A stretch of 64,000 nucleotides of DNA from Acidobacteriota bacterium (GCA_031296105.1 JARLGJ010000030.1:51060-115059), one strand, 5' to 3'; counted from the stretch's first letter, positions 27,372 to 38,075 are shown. Numbers and translations: made by a program. Notes: generated by a model not told the origin, from the sequence alone.

Positions 27372-27704
27372 TTTGCTCTCCTGCCGCGCCACGGGCGCAG
27401 CCTAAACGGTTGGGAAAAAGGAATACAGTTTGAAAAATTCCGGCTTCGCTGGATGAAGTGTGCTCAACGAAAGAGACGTTGCATGGGAGCTTCTCTCCGC
27501 ATTAATGCGCGGAGAAAAAATGCCAACCATGAAATGAGCGCTTCGGTTGAAGCAAAACAGAAATGACGCCGGACCGACGCTAGCGGGCGCTAGCTCAGGT
27601 GAAGCCGGAGAAACGATAACGGAAAATCTTTGTCACGGCTTTCCTAGTAATAACGCGCTTTCGCCATGGAAACAACTGCTTTCGTAGGAGGGATCGATCC
27701 GAAA
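27372..27704. other. Intergenic region between mutS and the double-cubane gene
   Basis: About 330 bases with lower GC than the flanks and no convincing gene. It holds a perfect hairpin GCTAGC-GGGC-GCTAGC (27579-27594) and two copies of GAAACGATAA (about 27611 and 27702). The upstream promoter of the reductase operon must lie here, but no clear -35/-10 pair stands out. Confidence 0.5.
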
Positions 27705-27737
27705 CGATAAAGTTGCCCAGAGTAGGCCGCTTTATCG
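27705..27737 (-). terminator. Probable terminator hairpin after mutS
   Basis: On the minus strand CGATAAAG pairs with CTTTATCG eight bases long, with three further G-C pairs after a two-base bulge. It begins five bases past the mutS stop. The T run is short. Confidence 0.55.
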
Positions 27738-27741
27738 TGAC

Positions 27742-30417
27742 TTACTCGACTTGTTTCTTGAGTTCATAAAGCAGATTCAGCGCCTCGCGCGGCGAAAGAG
27801 CATCGAGATCGGCTTCGCGCAGGCGGTCGAGCACCGTGTTGGAGACGGGCGTGAAGATGGTCAATTGCACGGGGCCGGATTTTTCCTTGGCGGGCGAGAG
27901 CTGCGTTGTGGCCTGGTGCTCGGCGTTCTCGTGCTGATGCAGCACCTGGCGCGCGCGCAGGATGACCTCCTGCGGCAGTCCGGCCAGCTTGGCCACCTCG
28001 ATGCCGTAGCTCTTGTCGGCCGCGCCGGGCTCCACCTTGCGCAGAAAGACCACGTTGCCGCCGGTTTCCTTTACGCTGACGTGGTAGTTCTTCACCGAAT
28101 CCAGTAACTCTTCCAGGTCGGTCAGTTCGTGGTAGTGCGTGGCAAAGAGTGTTTTGGCCCGGGAGTGCTGATGGATGAACTCGACGACGGCCCAGGCGAT
28201 GGCCAGTCCGTCATAGGTCGCGGTGCCGCGTCCAATCTCATCCAGAAGGATGAGCGAGCGCCGGGTTGCGGTGTTCAGAATCGCGGCGGTTTCGGTCATC
28301 TCCACCATAAAGGTGGAGCGGCCGCGCGCCAGGTTGTCGGAGGCGCCGATGCGGGTGAAGATGCGATCCACCGTGGAGAGACGCGCGCGCGTGGCAGGCA
28401 CGTAGCAGCCCATCTGCGCCATCAGTACGATCAGCGCCGTCTGCCGCAGGTAGGTCGATTTGCCGCCCATGTTGGGACCGGTGATGAGCAGCGTGGACTG
28501 CCGCGTGGCGTCGAGGTAGAGATCGTTGGGAACGAAGCGGTCATTGGAGCCGGTCAGCTCCGGCTGCTCGATGACCGGGTGGCGGCCCTCGACGATTTCA
28601 AGAATCTGCGCGTCTTCGTCAAACTCCGGGCGGCAGTAGTTGCGCAGGGCCGCCAGGTGCGCAAACGAGAGCAGCACGTCGATTTCGGCCACGGCCAGCG
28701 CCGACTGGCGGATGCGGCGCGACTCGGCGGCAATGGCCGCGCGCAACTCGGCAAACAATCGGCGCTCGATGGCCACAATCTTTTCTTCGGCCGCCAGCAC
28801 CTTGGCCTCGTACTCCTTCAACTCAGGAGTGGTGAAGCGCTCGGCGCCCACCAGGGTCTGCTTGCGCTCGTAATCCGCGGGCGCGGCGTGCAGGTTGGAC
28901 TTGCTGATCTCGATGTAGAAGCCGAAGACGTTGTTGAACTTTACCTTCAGCGAATTGATGCCGGTGCGCTCGCGCTCGCGTTGCTCAATCTGCGCAATGT
29001 AACTTTTGCCGTTGCGGCTGATGTCGCGCAACTCGTCCAGCTCACGGTCCACGCCAGCGGCGATGACGCCGCCATCGTTGAGCGTGATGGGCGGCTCGGG
29101 CAGAATGCTGCGGTCGATGCGTTCGCGCACGTCGGCCAGTTCGTCCAGTAATTCGGTCAACTGGGCAAAGCGCGCGGCCGGGAAGTGCGCAAGGGATTGC
29201 TTGACGGCCGGCAGCTTGGCCAGCGATGCGGCCAGGGCCAGCAGGTCGCGCGGGTTTGCCGTCTCCAGGGTGATGCGGCTCAACAGGCGCTCGATGTCGA
29301 GGATGCCTTCGAGCGAGCGCCGCAGATCCTCGCGATGAATGAGCGAGGCGAGGGCCGAACCCACGGCGTCCAGCCGCAGGTTGATCTCCGCCACGTCGAT
29401 CGACGGGCGCAGCATCCACGCGCGCAGCAGGCGCTTGCCCATGGGGGTCAGCGTGTGGTCGAGGGCGCGGAAGAGGGTGACGGCGTCGGCCGAGCCGGCA
29501 AAGAGCGGCTCCAGCAACTCCAGGTTGCGCACGGTGACGGCGTCGAGGATGAGGCAGTTGCGGCGCTCGTAGTAGCCGATGCGGTCAAGGTGATCGAGCG
29601 AGCCGCGCTGCGTTTGCCGCACGTAATGCAGAATGGCTCCGGCGGCGCAGGCAGCGGCCGCGTGACCTGCCAGCCCGAAGCCGTCGAGCGAGAGCACGCC
29701 AAAATGATTTTCCAACTGCGGAATGGCGTAGTCGGCGGCGAAGATCCAATCTTCGAGCGGCGTCTCACTCCAGCGCGCAAAGGGCGCAAGTTCAATGGAG
29801 GCCATGCGCGGCGTGACCGGAGAAACCGGCGCGTTGTTGCTGGCCAGGTCCGGCTGCGCCTCGCCAAACAAGGGCAGTGAGGCGGGGAAGAGAAGTTCGC
29901 GCGGGCGGATGGTTTGCAACTCATCGGCGGCGCGGCGGTCGGCGTCGGGACCGGTAAAGTCCGTAGTGCGGAACTCGCCGGTGGAGAGATCGAGCGCGGC
30001 AAAGCCCAGCGTGTCGCCGTGGCGGGTGAGGGCGCAGAGAAAGTTGTTCTCCTCGGTGGCAAGCTGCGAATCGGCGGCGGTGCCGGGCGTGACGACGCGC
30101 GTCACCTCGCGGCGAACCAGCTTCTTGGTCAGCTTGGGATCTTCCATCTGGTCGCAGATGGCGACCTTGTATCCCTTGCGCACCAGCCGCGCGATGTAGC
30201 CTTCGGCGGCGTGATAAGGCACGCCGCACATGGGCAGGGGAATGCCATCCACCTTCTGCCGCGAGGTCAGCGTGATTTGCAGCTCGCGCGACGCGATGAC
30301 GGCGTCGTCCATGAAGAGTTCGTAGAAGTCTCCGACGCGGAAGAACAACAGCGCCGTGGGATGTTCTTTCTTAATGGCGGCGTGCTGCCGCATCAGCGGT
30401 GTGGAGGAGTCACTCAT
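27742..30417 (-). CDS. mutS: DNA mismatch repair protein MutS
   Basis: MutS (891 residues) recognises mismatches and starts repair. The N-terminal mismatch-binding domain carries the Phe-X-Glu loop in [13 protein letters not shown] (about residue 30). The connector, core and clamp domains follow. The ATPase holds Walker [15 protein letters not shown] (about 640), Walker [17 protein letters not shown] and the helix-turn-helix dimerization end. The start ATG 30417 ([12 protein letters not shown]) matches family N termini; the upstream part of the open frame does not. A TATACT on the minus strand lies at 30447-30452. MutL is not in the window. Confidence 0.97.
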   Translation of the reverse strand: MSDSSTPLMRQHAAIKKEHPTALLFFRVGDFYELFMDDAVIASRELQITLTSRQKVDGIPLPMCGVPYHAAEGYIARLVRKGYKVAICDQMEDPKLTKKLVRREVTRVVTPGTAADSQLATEENNFLCALTRHGDTLGFAALDLSTGEFRTTDFTGPDADRRAADELQTIRPRELLFPASLPLFGEAQPDLASNNAPVSPVTPRMASIELAPFARWSETPLEDWIFAADYAIPQLENHFGVLSLDGFGLAGHAAAACAAGAILHYVRQTQRGSLDHLDRIGYYERRNCLILDAVTVRNLELLEPLFAGSADAVTLFRALDHTLTPMGKRLLRAWMLRPSIDVAEINLRLDAVGSALASLIHREDLRRSLEGILDIERLLSRITLETANPRDLLALAASLAKLPAVKQSLAHFPAARFAQLTELLDELADVRERIDRSILPEPPITLNDGGVIAAGVDRELDELRDISRNGKSYIAQIEQRERERTGINSLKVKFNNVFGFYIEISKSNLHAAPADYERKQTLVGAERFTTPELKEYEAKVLAAEEKIVAIERRLFAELRAAIAAESRRIRQSALAVAEIDVLLSFAHLAALRNYCRPEFDEDAQILEIVEGRHPVIEQPELTGSNDRFVPNDLYLDATRQSTLLITGPNMGGKSTYLRQTALIVLMAQMGCYVPATRARLSTVDRIFTRIGASDNLARGRSTFMVEMTETAAILNTATRRSLILLDEIGRGTATYDGLAIAWAVVEFIHQHSRAKTLFATHYHELTDLEELLDSVKNYHVSVKETGGNVVFLRKVEPGAADKSYGIEVAKLAGLPQEVILRARQVLHQHENAEHQATTQLSPAKEKSGPVQLTIFTPVSNTVLDRLREADLDALSPREALNLLYELKKQVE

Positions 30418-30493
30418 GATTGAAAAATGCGCGTTGGTAAAGGCCGAGTATAGCAGAGCGCATGTGCCCAAATCGCGGCGCGCGGGTTCCTGT

Positions 30494-32779
30494 TCAACGT
30501 GCGGCGGCTTCGAGTTGCGCGGCCTTTGCCGCGGCTTCGGCGGCCAGACGCGCATCGCCCGCGACTTGCGCGAGCGCCGCCAGCTTCTGCCAGCGCGCGG
30601 CGGACTGCGGCGTCTCCGCCACGGACTGCTGTTGCTGCGCTACGGACTCTTGCAGGTTGCCCTGCTGGCGCGCGGCCTCGGCGCGGCCCTCCGAGAGCTG
30701 CGCGCGGAACTCGTGAGCAGAAGGAGCAGTATCGATTTGCGGAGGGCCTTCGCGCTCCGCGGCCTTCAAGTGCTGCAGCGCCTGCGCGGGCTGATTCAAC
30801 TTCAGTTCCACCTGCGCCAGAGCCTTGTACTGATTGGCGGGACGAATGGCGAGCGGAATGGCATGGGCAATGCTCTCGCGGGCTGCTTGCCAACGGTGCT
30901 CGGCGGCCAGGAGGCGTCCCAAAGCGTACCAGGCCGCGGAACTTTCACGCCGCTGGAGGGCCGCGCGATACTCGGCCTCGGCCGGCGCGTTCTTCTGTTG
31001 TGCCTGGTAGAGCTGCGCCAGGAAGAGATGTGTATTGGGATCGCCCTGCTCCAGGGAGAGTGCCTTTTGCCACGCGGCCTCGGCCTCGGCGTCGCGCCCC
31101 AGGGTGTAGTACACGCTGCCGGCATTGGCGTAAAAGTTGTACTGCGCGATGGCAGAGGCATTGTGGGGTGGTGCTAGCTGTGCCGTGCGGCAATCCAGGC
31201 GGTTGCGCTCCAGCCAGGCACGGTTTGCCTCTGTCTTGCGCAGCAGCACCAGAGAGACCTCATCGAGATACACGGGCTGCCAATCCTGCGCGTTGCAGTA
31301 AGCTGCCAGGTCGAAGCCGCCCAATCCGCCATAGCGCGCCAGAGATAGCAAGATCACGTTGATGCCGCGCTGCCCGGCTACCTGTTTCCACTCCGGCGAA
31401 TCCGGCGGCTGTGCCAGCAGCACCTCTTCCTCCTGCGCAATGCCGGTGCTGATGCCGCGCCCGTCGGAGTAGTCCAAATATTTCGGTCCCAGCCGCAGCG
31501 CGGTGAAGCCGCCGATGTTGTAGGGCTGGAAGAACTGTCCCGGCAACTGCTCGCGTTCGATGAAGGCCGCGGCGCGTTCGGGGAACCACCATGACTCTCC
31601 GGCGCCGAAGCTGGTGGTGGCGGCCGCAACCACATACTGACGATTACTGAGGAGGTCGCTGGCGCGCAGAGCAGTGTTTACCACCAGCAGAGCCACTACG
31701 GTCATGGCGGCGTAACGCAGAAGGGGCAGCCTGTCCGCGCGGCGTGATTGCAGTTGCTTGACCAGCCAGTGCAGAGACTCCGCCAGCAAAGACCCGCCGA
31801 CAAGAACCGCGGCGAGGACGAACATGGCCTGAAATCGCGCAGCGTGGATGGCGGCGAAGATGGCAGCGCCCAGCAGAATGGCTGCGCCCAGTTCGCGGCG
31901 CCACAGCGCCACCAGCACGGCTGCTGCCGCTGCGGCCACCAGCCAGACAAGGGAGGCATCGGGGTCGCGCAGGGCAAAGCCGTGCAGCAGCGTGTGCCAG
32001 CCGAAGGGCAATCCTTCCATCTCACCCACCACGCGTGCAATGGGAATACTGGCGGTAGGGTGAACCACGCGCAGGGCAAAGGTGAAGGCGCCAATTCCTT
32101 GCGGATTGAGCAGGCAGGCGCCGCAGGCGGCTACAATCCAGGCCGCGGCGCGGCGCAGCCTCTCCCAGGCGGCTGCACGTTGCTCCACGAAGGGCAGCGC
32201 CAGCAGTTCCATCAAGACGTAGGCGGCCAGCAAGCCCAGCCCGGCGATGAAGCCCGGATGCAGATTCACCCAGCAGAACATGACGAAGGGCAGCATCCAC
32301 AGGCGTACCGGTACGCCACGGTGCATGCGCCACAGCTTGGCCAGGAGAACCGCAAATAAGAGAGTGCTGAACAGGTCGGCGCGCGGGGTGATGCGGTAGG
32401 CCAGGGAAGGCACGGCGAGCACGGTCAAGGCCGCCACCGTGGCCGAGCGCCCGCTGTTGACCGGCAGCAGCAGGAAGAGCACCAGCAGCACGCCGGCCGC
32501 CACGCAGAACCAGGTCAGCCCGGCGTATCCCCAGGCGCTAAACACGGAATAGAGCGCGGCCCCGGCGAAGATGGGATATTGCCAGGGGGCTCCCGCCGAG
32601 GTGTAGGAGAGCACGTCGGTGGAGGGAATGGCGTGGTGCTGAAAGTGGTATCGCCCGGTGGCCAGGTGCCAGCCCGCGTCGGGATCGCTGATGGTATGCA
32701 GGCAGGCCACGGCCATGTAAGCCACGGCCAGAAGGGCGAGCAGCCGCCACACGGTTCTGGACATGGGTGCCGGGATCAT
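30494..32779 (-). CDS. Large polytopic membrane protein with C-terminal TPR domain
   Basis: The 761-residue protein starts with about ten membrane helices (residues 10-390). The first loop has [20 protein letters not shown] and [10 protein letters not shown], a pattern seen in GT-C-like and related polytopic proteins of Acidobacteria and Bacteroidetes. A non-membrane segment (about 400-540) contains [21 protein letters not shown]. About six TPR units fill residues 550-760 ([39 protein letters not shown]). Function is unproven; a GT-C glycosyltransferase-like role is one reading. The start at 32779 is supported by TATTCT six bases upstream. MutS follows 76 bases downstream. Confidence 0.8.
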   Translation of the reverse strand: MIPAPMSRTVWRLLALLAVAYMAVACLHTISDPDAGWHLATGRYHFQHHAIPSTDVLSYTSAGAPWQYPIFAGAALYSVFSAWGYAGLTWFCVAAGVLLVLFLLLPVNSGRSATVAALTVLAVPSLAYRITPRADLFSTLLFAVLLAKLWRMHRGVPVRLWMLPFVMFCWVNLHPGFIAGLGLLAAYVLMELLALPFVEQRAAAWERLRRAAAWIVAACGACLLNPQGIGAFTFALRVVHPTASIPIARVVGEMEGLPFGWHTLLHGFALRDPDASLVWLVAAAAAAVLVALWRRELGAAILLGAAIFAAIHAARFQAMFVLAAVLVGGSLLAESLHWLVKQLQSRRADRLPLLRYAAMTVVALLVVNTALRASDLLSNRQYVVAAATTSFGAGESWWFPERAAAFIEREQLPGQFFQPYNIGGFTALRLGPKYLDYSDGRGISTGIAQEEEVLLAQPPDSPEWKQVAGQRGINVILLSLARYGGLGGFDLAAYCNAQDWQPVYLDEVSLVLLRKTEANRAWLERNRLDCRTAQLAPPHNASAIAQYNFYANAGSVYYTLGRDAEAEAAWQKALSLEQGDPNTHLFLAQLYQAQQKNAPAEAEYRAALQRRESSAAWYALGRLLAAEHRWQAARESIAHAIPLAIRPANQYKALAQVELKLNQPAQALQHLKAAEREGPPQIDTAPSAHEFRAQLSEGRAEAARQQGNLQESVAQQQQSVAETPQSAARWQKLAALAQVAGDARLAAEAAAKAAQLEAAAR

Positions 32780-32785
32780 CGCCCC

Positions 32786-32791
32786 AGAATA
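32786..32791 (-). promoter_or_regulatory. Putative -10 (TATTCT) six bases before the membrane TPR gene
   Basis: TATTCT-GGGGCG-ATG on the minus strand repeats the spacing seen at queF and kdsC and implies a leaderless transcript. No ribosome-binding site would be available. Confidence 0.42.
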
Positions 32792-32869
32792 AACCACTCC
32801 CGCCGCGGCCACCAGAATCCTTGCGGATTCCTATTTGACTCGCGGGCCGGGGAGTGGTTTGCTATCGCA

Positions 32870-33877
32870 ATGGAGCTACGCAAGGACCCCATCACGCGAT
32901 CCTGGGTGATCACCGGCGATCAGGGTGCGCCGGCGCGCAACCTGCAACAGGTGTGCCCGTTCTGTCCCGAGTCGCCGCAGCAGCCGCAGGTGATCTCGTC
33001 CATGGCCTCGGTGGACTACGGTCCGTGGTCGGCGCGCGCGGTGGTGCATCCGCAGCCGCTCTACCACGTGGAGGGCGATCCCGGACGCCGCGGCGCGGGC
33101 CTGTACGATGTGATGCAGGCGGTGGGCGCGCACGAGGTGCTGGTGGAAAACCCGCGCCACGACCGCCAGCTCTGGACCGCCTCCGAGGCTGAGATTGAGC
33201 AGTTTCTGCTGCTCTGCGCGCAGCGGCTGGAGGACTTGAAGAACGATCACCGCTTCAAGTACGTCAGCATCTTCAAGGATTTCGGTTCGCTCAGCGGACA
33301 GGAGTTCGACCATCCCACATCGCAGATCGTGGCCACCACGTTCGTCCCGCGGCGGGTGCTGTACGAGTTGCGCGCGGCTCGCGAGCACTTCCAGCAGAAG
33401 GAACGCTGCGTTTTCTGCGACATTCTGACCCAGGAGCTGAATCAGCGCGACCGCATTGTGGAGATCCGCGGCGATTACGTGGCCTGCTGCCCCTACGCGT
33501 CGCGCGCGCCTTTTGAGACCTGGATCATGCCGGTGACGCACAGCGCGAACTTCGAACGCACGGCGCACCAGCGTCCCGGGGCCTTGCGCGACTGCGCCAG
33601 TCTTTTGCGCCGCATGTTGAACCGCATCCGCTCCATCACCGACAGCTTCCACCTGGTATTGCACACGGCGCCCAACACGCAGCACCAGTCGAAGGTGCTG
33701 AATTACTGGCGGACGATCGACGACGACTACCACTGGCACATTGAAATCCTGCCGATTTTGCAGGAGCGGCAACGTTCGTACACGTTCAAGGAGGCGTACC
33801 GCTCCTCGGTGACGCCCGAGGACGCGGCAGCCCGCCTGCGCGAGGCCCCGACCGAACACCTATACTCCAGCAGTTAG
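32870..33877 (+). CDS. GalT-family nucleotidyltransferase-like protein with altered active site
   Basis: The 335-residue protein has the two HIT-like halves of galactose-1-phosphate uridylyltransferase. The zinc ligands of the E. coli enzyme are kept: Cys29 and Cys32 (VCPFCPE), His97 (ENPRHD) and His148. The active-site triad His-Pro-His-X-Gln, whose second His is the uridylylated nucleophile, reads DHPTSQ here (148-152), so Thr150 replaces it while Gln152 stays. The second half has RCVFCDI and the YHWHIEILP metal site. Classical ping-pong chemistry therefore looks unlikely; a phosphorylase, a different nucleotidyltransferase or loss of activity are options. ATG 32870 is used; GGGGAG lies far upstream. 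It stands between a divergent membrane TPR gene and yebC. Confidence 0.85.
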   Translation: MELRKDPITRSWVITGDQGAPARNLQQVCPFCPESPQQPQVISSMASVDYGPWSARAVVHPQPLYHVEGDPGRRGAGLYDVMQAVGAHEVLVENPRHDRQLWTASEAEIEQFLLLCAQRLEDLKNDHRFKYVSIFKDFGSLSGQEFDHPTSQIVATTFVPRRVLYELRAAREHFQQKERCVFCDILTQELNQRDRIVEIRGDYVACCPYASRAPFETWIMPVTHSANFERTAHQRPGALRDCASLLRRMLNRIRSITDSFHLVLHTAPNTQHQSKVLNYWRTIDDDYHWHIEILPILQERQRSYTFKEAYRSSVTPEDAAARLREAPTEHLYSSS

Positions 33878-33971
33878 CCAGAGGGCTGCGGTGCGCAGGG
33901 GCCCACCCGGCAAGCGACGGGCTTTGCACAGAGTGGGCTGTTGGGAACTGCGGTATCAGGCTTTGGCGTGT

Positions 33972-33977
33972 TATACT
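33972..33977 (+). promoter_or_regulatory. Putative -10 of yebC (TATACT)
   Basis: TATACT lies about 100 bases before the yebC ATG, in the 199-base gap after the GalT-like gene. The -35 is weak. The leader contains the palindrome GGAATTAATTCC. Confidence 0.45.
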
Positions 33978-34076
33978 TGTGGCGGATGCCATGCATCGCG
34001 TGGCACGCTGTTTGCTGCTTTCAAACGAGCGGCTCCCGGAATTAATTCCGAATTCAAACGATCACACGAGGTTGGC

Positions 34077-34823
34077 ATGTCTGGCCACTCAAAATGGGCC
34101 ACAATCAAGCACAAAAAGGGCGCGCTTGACGCTAAGCGCGGCAAGATTTTCACCCGTCTTATTAAGGAAATCACCATGGCCGCGAAGGGCAATGGCGATC
34201 CCGAAAAGAATCCGCGCCTGCGCACGGCCGTGGCGGCTGCCAAGGCCGAGAATATGCCGCAGGACAACATCAAGCGCGCCATCCAGCGCGGCACCGGCGA
34301 ACTGCCCGGCGTGACCTACGAAGAGATCACTTTCGAAGGCTACGGCCCCGGCGGCGCGGCTATCCTGGTCGAAGTCACCACCGACAACCGCAACCGCACC
34401 GTCAGCGATGTCCGCCACCTGTTCAGCAAGAACGGCGGCAACATGGGCAATGCCGGTTCGGTGGCGCACATGTTTACCAAGAAAGGCGACATCATTGTCG
34501 CCAAGTCCGCGGCCGACGAAGAGAAGCTGATGAACATCGTTCTCGAAAACGGCGGCGACGACCTGCTGGACGACGGCGATAGCTGGGAGATCCTCACCGA
34601 TCCTTCGGCCTACGTCACGGTTCTGGAGGCGATCAAGGGCGCTGGCATCGAAGTCGAGCACTCCGAGCTGGGCATGATCCCCTCCACCTACACCAAGCTG
34701 GAAGGCCAGCAGGCCAGGACCATGCTGCGCATCATGGAAGCTTTCGAAGACTACGACGACGTGCAGAACGTGTACTCGAATGCCGACATCGATGAAAAGG
34801 ATATGGAAGAAGCCGCTGGTTAA
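34077..34823 (+). CDS. yebC: YebC/PmpR-family protein
   Basis: The 248-residue protein begins with the invariant [20 protein letters not shown] and has the acidic central segment [16 protein letters not shown] and the C-terminal acidic end. Family members are DNA-binding regulators or translation factors that relieve ribosome stalling at proline stretches. It is cytosolic. ATG 34077 follows CGAGG by five bases; a longer in-frame extension upstream is not conserved. A strong terminator follows 20 bases after the stop. The usual neighbours ruvC-ruvA-ruvB are not adjacent. Confidence 0.95.
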   Translation: MSGHSKWATIKHKKGALDAKRGKIFTRLIKEITMAAKGNGDPEKNPRLRTAVAAAKAENMPQDNIKRAIQRGTGELPGVTYEEITFEGYGPGGAAILVEVTTDNRNRTVSDVRHLFSKNGGNMGNAGSVAHMFTKKGDIIVAKSAADEEKLMNIVLENGGDDLLDDGDSWEILTDPSAYVTVLEAIKGAGIEVEHSELGMIPSTYTKLEGQQARTMLRIMEAFEDYDDVQNVYSNADIDEKDMEEAAG

Positions 34824-34843
34824 TTCCGGCACCAGTTTCTTTT

Positions 34844-34878
34844 CATGGGCCGCTCTTTACGAGCGGCCCATGCTTTTG
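34844..34878 (+). terminator. Rho-independent terminator after yebC
   Basis: A 12-bp perfect stem (34844-34855 with 34861-34872) with loop TTTAC is followed by C and four T. Confidence 0.88.
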
Positions 34879-34929
34879 ATTTGAGGAGCTGGCCCGCGGC
34901 CTGTTACCGTAGTTCCGGGCTAATTTCAT

Positions 34930-35532
34930 ATGCGATTGATGCGTTTCTTGCTGCTGATGACCACCGTGCTGTCCCCGGTTCTGGCTGCGGCGCAGGCGGG
35001 CGACGATGCGGCGTCCCTGCGCCGTCCGAATTGGAATGTCGCCGCCACCGTGGGCGGAGGCCCCGGGTTGGTCGACCGTTCCAACGTGCAGTTTATCCGT
35101 GGCGGCGTGCGGCTCAGCCGGGTCTTTACGCACGAACTCGGCACGGGGCCTCTGCGCGGAACCTTCGAAGAGGGCATCGAGTTCAATCCGGTGGACGAGG
35201 TGCTGTGGAAGGGCCGGCACGATTTCTACGGCTTTTCGGTGAACCCCATCGTTGCCAAGTGGAACTTCACTGCCTCGCGCAAGGTGGTTCCGTACTTCAT
35301 GATTCACGGCGGCATGTTGCACACCAATCAGAAGGTTCCGCCGCCGAATACTTCAACCGTCAATTTCACAACCGGCGGGGGCTTCGGCGTTCAATACTTT
35401 CTCAAGCCCGGCCGCTCCATCAGTTGGGACGTTTGCGCCATTCATCTCTCCAACGCCTCGCTGGGCGATCACAATCCGGGAGTGAATGCCAGCCTGCAGT
35501 TCCAGCTCTCATACATCTGGTGGAAGCACTAA
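34930..35532 (+). CDS. pagL: Lipid A 3-O-deacylase PagL-like outer-membrane protein
   Basis: PagL is an eight-stranded outer-membrane barrel that removes the 3-O acyl chain from lipid A. The 200-residue product has a signal peptide (FLLLMTTVLSPVLAAAQAG) and alternating beta strands. The signature HLSNASLGDHNPGVN gives the catalytic His172-Ser174 pair, followed by the NPGVN turn, and the last strand ends in aromatic residues. Overall identity to Pseudomonas PagL cannot be judged by eye, but the catalytic motif is clear. It lies between yebC and ftcD, 13 bases before the ftcD start, so the two may share a transcript. Confidence 0.85.
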   Translation: MRLMRFLLLMTTVLSPVLAAAQAGDDAASLRRPNWNVAATVGGGPGLVDRSNVQFIRGGVRLSRVFTHELGTGPLRGTFEEGIEFNPVDEVLWKGRHDFYGFSVNPIVAKWNFTASRKVVPYFMIHGGMLHTNQKVPPPNTSTVNFTTGGGFGVQYFLKPGRSISWDVCAIHLSNASLGDHNPGVNASLQFQLSYIWWKH

Positions 35533-35545
35533 GCGGAGGTTTGTC

Positions 35546-37042
35546 ATGTCAGTTTTGATCGAATGCGTCCCCAATTTTTCCGAGGGTCGTGACAAGGCGC
35601 GCGTGGATGCCATTGTGGCGGCCATGAAGCGCGACGGGGTGTATCTGCTGGACTGCGAAATGGATGCCGACCACAACCGCAGCGTGGTCACCCTGGTCGG
35701 CGACCGCGAGCCGCTGCTTGCCGCCGTGCTGGCCGGCATCGGCAAGGCCACCGAGCTGATCGATCTCAACGTGCAACGCGGCGCGCATCCGCGCCTGGGC
35801 GCCACCGATGTAGTGCCGTTCATCCCCATTGACGGTTGCACCCTGGAAGACTGCGTGCAAATGGCGCGCGAGCTGGGGCAGAAAATTTGGGAGCAGCACC
35901 GGGTTCCAGTGTATTTCTACGAGGCGGCGGCCACGCGTCTCGAGCGCACCAACCTGGAAAATGTACGCCGCGGACAGTTCGAAGGCATACGCGAGGAAAT
36001 CGCCACGGTGGAAGCGCGGCGTCCTGACGTGGGCGAGGCGCGGTTGCATCCCACGGCCGGCGCGGTGATAGTGGGCGCGCGCAAGTTTCTGGTGGCCTAT
36101 AACGTCTATCTGCAAACCAAGAACGTGGACATCGCCAAGAAAATTGCCAAGGCCGTGCGCTTTTCCAGCGGCGGCTTCCGCGCGGTGAAGGGCATGGGCG
36201 TGGAGGTGCGCGGACAAGCGCAGGTGTCCATGAACCTGACCGACACCGACCTGACGCCGATGGCGCGCGTCTTTGAATTCGTGAAGCGCGAGGCCGAGCG
36301 CTACGGCGTGGGCGTGGAGTCCAGCGAGATTGTGGGCCTGGTGCCGAAGCGCGCGCTGGAAGACGCCGCCGAGTGGTTTCTGCGGGTGGAAAACTTCAAC
36401 TCCTCGATGATCCTGGAGAACCGCCTGGCCGCGGTGATTGGCGGCAAGCAGGCGGTGGGCGGATTGCGCGCCGGAGTTGAGCCTTTCATCGAGCAACTGG
36501 CGGCGCCGACGGCGGTGCCGGGCGGCGGCAGCGCCTCGGCCGCGGCGGGAGCCATGGCCGCCGGGCTGGCGGCGATGGTGGCCGGCATGTCTCGCGGCAA
36601 AAAGGCCTATGCGGCGTACGACGCGGAGCTGAGCGCGGCCCTGGCAACGCTCAACAAACTGCGCGAGGATATGAAGTCGGCCATTGACGCCGACGCGCAG
36701 TCCTACGAGGCGGTGGTAGCGGCCTGCAAGGCGCAGAAGACCAGTTTGCCAGAAGAGGGAAGCGCCCGGGTGGCTGCGGCCCTGCAGGGCGCCGCCGAGG
36801 TGCCTTTGCGGGTGGCGGCCCTGGCGGCGCAGGTGGTGCAGTGGGTGTCGGAGCTGCGCGGCAAGACGAATCCGCGGATGGCCAGCGATTTGACGGTGGC
36901 GAATGCCCTGGCCAGGGCTGCCGCGGCCGGCGCCAGGGCTAACGTGGAGATCAACCTGGAGGCCTTTGAACCGGGGACGGGCGGCGAATTTCCTGCCCAG
37001 GCGCGGGCTCGCTTAGCAGAACTCGATAAAATTCTTGGATAA
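35546..37042 (+). CDS. ftcD: Bifunctional glutamate formiminotransferase / formimidoyl-THF cyclodeaminase
   Basis: FtcD transfers the formimino group of formiminoglutamate to tetrahydrofolate and then releases ammonia to give methenyl-THF, in histidine degradation. The N-terminal formiminotransferase (about 1-300) starts IECVPNFSEGRD and holds RGAHPRLGATDVVPFIP and HPTAGAVIVGARKFLVAYNV. The C-terminal cyclodeaminase (about 325-498) starts LAAPTAVPGGGSASAAAGAM and is all-helical. At 498 residues it is shorter than the vertebrate form (541). CGGAGG upstream fixes the ATG. No hut genes are near, so it works with enzymes encoded elsewhere. Confidence 0.93.
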   Translation: MSVLIECVPNFSEGRDKARVDAIVAAMKRDGVYLLDCEMDADHNRSVVTLVGDREPLLAAVLAGIGKATELIDLNVQRGAHPRLGATDVVPFIPIDGCTLEDCVQMARELGQKIWEQHRVPVYFYEAAATRLERTNLENVRRGQFEGIREEIATVEARRPDVGEARLHPTAGAVIVGARKFLVAYNVYLQTKNVDIAKKIAKAVRFSSGGFRAVKGMGVEVRGQAQVSMNLTDTDLTPMARVFEFVKREAERYGVGVESSEIVGLVPKRALEDAAEWFLRVENFNSSMILENRLAAVIGGKQAVGGLRAGVEPFIEQLAAPTAVPGGGSASAAAGAMAAGLAAMVAGMSRGKKAYAAYDAELSAALATLNKLREDMKSAIDADAQSYEAVVAACKAQKTSLPEEGSARVAAALQGAAEVPLRVAALAAQVVQWVSELRGKTNPRMASDLTVANALARAAAAGARANVEINLEAFEPGTGGEFPAQARARLAELDKILG

Positions 37043-37103
37043 ATGAGAGAAAAAGGTTGTTTTTGTGGAATTCTTGCCCCCTCTGGCGGCAATCAATTGG
37101 GGG

Positions 37104-37109
37104 TAGAAT
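37104..37109 (+). promoter_or_regulatory. Putative -10 (TAGAAT) seven bases before the exported-protein start
   Basis: TAGAAT ends seven bases before ATG 37117. An ATG at 37108 overlaps the hexamer, so the later ATG is favoured and the mRNA would be leaderless or nearly so. Confidence 0.45.
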
Positions 37110-37116
37110 GACTATT

Positions 37117-38055
37117 ATGAAGAACACTGCACTGCTAGTTTTGTTGGCTCTGTGTATGAGCACCTTTGCCCTGGCGGCTCCGCTAAGCACCAGCACGCGG
37201 GTTGTGCTGCCGGCGCAGATTCAGCAAATCATCTCCGTCGATTACCGCATGCTGCGCAATTCGCAGAGCGGCATTCCACTGAAGAACCGTGTTTTGCCGG
37301 AGAACCTGAAGGCCTTCGAGACCTCTTTGCGCAGCCTGTCGATCAACCCCGACACCGATCTGGAGCAGTTGACCTTCGTCAGCTACCGCAACAGCAAGGG
37401 TACGGTGCGCAGCTTCGGCGTGGCCAGCGGCATGTTCGATAGCAAGAAGGTGCTGGCGCAGTACGCCCGCAAGCGGGTGAAGGTCACCAAGTATCGTGAC
37501 AGCAGCCTGTGGCCCGCAGGCAACAGCGGCTACCTTATCAGCTTCCTCGACGACTCGACGATCCTCTTCGGCGATTCCCCGGCGGTGAAGGACGCGCTGG
37601 ATGTGCGCGACGGCCAACAGGCCAGCGTCGCCAGCAACGCCGAGGTTGAGCAGTTGATCAACGATGCCCAATCCGGCCCCGTGTGGAGCGTGCTCGACCA
37701 GAAGGGAACGCAGAACATGATGCGTTCGGCCCTGGGAGAAGCCTCTTCGCTTGCCGACTACGACGTGGTGAAGAAGCGTCTGCTGGGCTCGCTCTATACG
37801 CTCGACCTGCAACACGGAGTGGACTTCGGCCTCAACGTGCAGACCTCCGACTCCTTTACCGCCGGAACGCTTTCCGCGCTGATGAAGGCCGCCATTCTGT
37901 ACAAGAAGACCGCCGGCACCACGGTGGAAAAGAGCGCCATGGAAAACATGGAGGTCGATTCCGACAGCGGCCGCCTGGTGGTGAAGTTCAAGGCCGACGA
38001 CAGCAAGTTCCAGGCCCTGATGAAGAGCGAACTGTTCCAGGCGGTTTCCCACTAG
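37117..38055 (+). CDS. Exported protein of unknown function
   Basis: The 312-residue product begins with a signal peptide (MKNTALLVLLALCMSTFALAA). The mature part alternates helices and strands (VDYRMLRNSQSGIPLKNRVLP, LEQLTFVSYRN, SGYLISFLDDSTILFGDSPAVKDALDVRDG), with a hydrophobic pattern suggestive of a repeated alpha/beta unit, one before and one after residue 160. It has no cysteines outside the signal peptide and no known motif. A periplasmic location is likely. The start at 37117 fits the -10-like hexamer better than ATG 37108. A strong terminator follows. Confidence 0.75.
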   Translation: MKNTALLVLLALCMSTFALAAPLSTSTRVVLPAQIQQIISVDYRMLRNSQSGIPLKNRVLPENLKAFETSLRSLSINPDTDLEQLTFVSYRNSKGTVRSFGVASGMFDSKKVLAQYARKRVKVTKYRDSSLWPAGNSGYLISFLDDSTILFGDSPAVKDALDVRDGQQASVASNAEVEQLINDAQSGPVWSVLDQKGTQNMMRSALGEASSLADYDVVKKRLLGSLYTLDLQHGVDFGLNVQTSDSFTAGTLSALMKAAILYKKTAGTTVEKSAMENMEVDSDSGRLVVKFKADDSKFQALMKSELFQAVSH

Positions 38056-38075
38056 ACGGTTGGGATGGAAACTTC

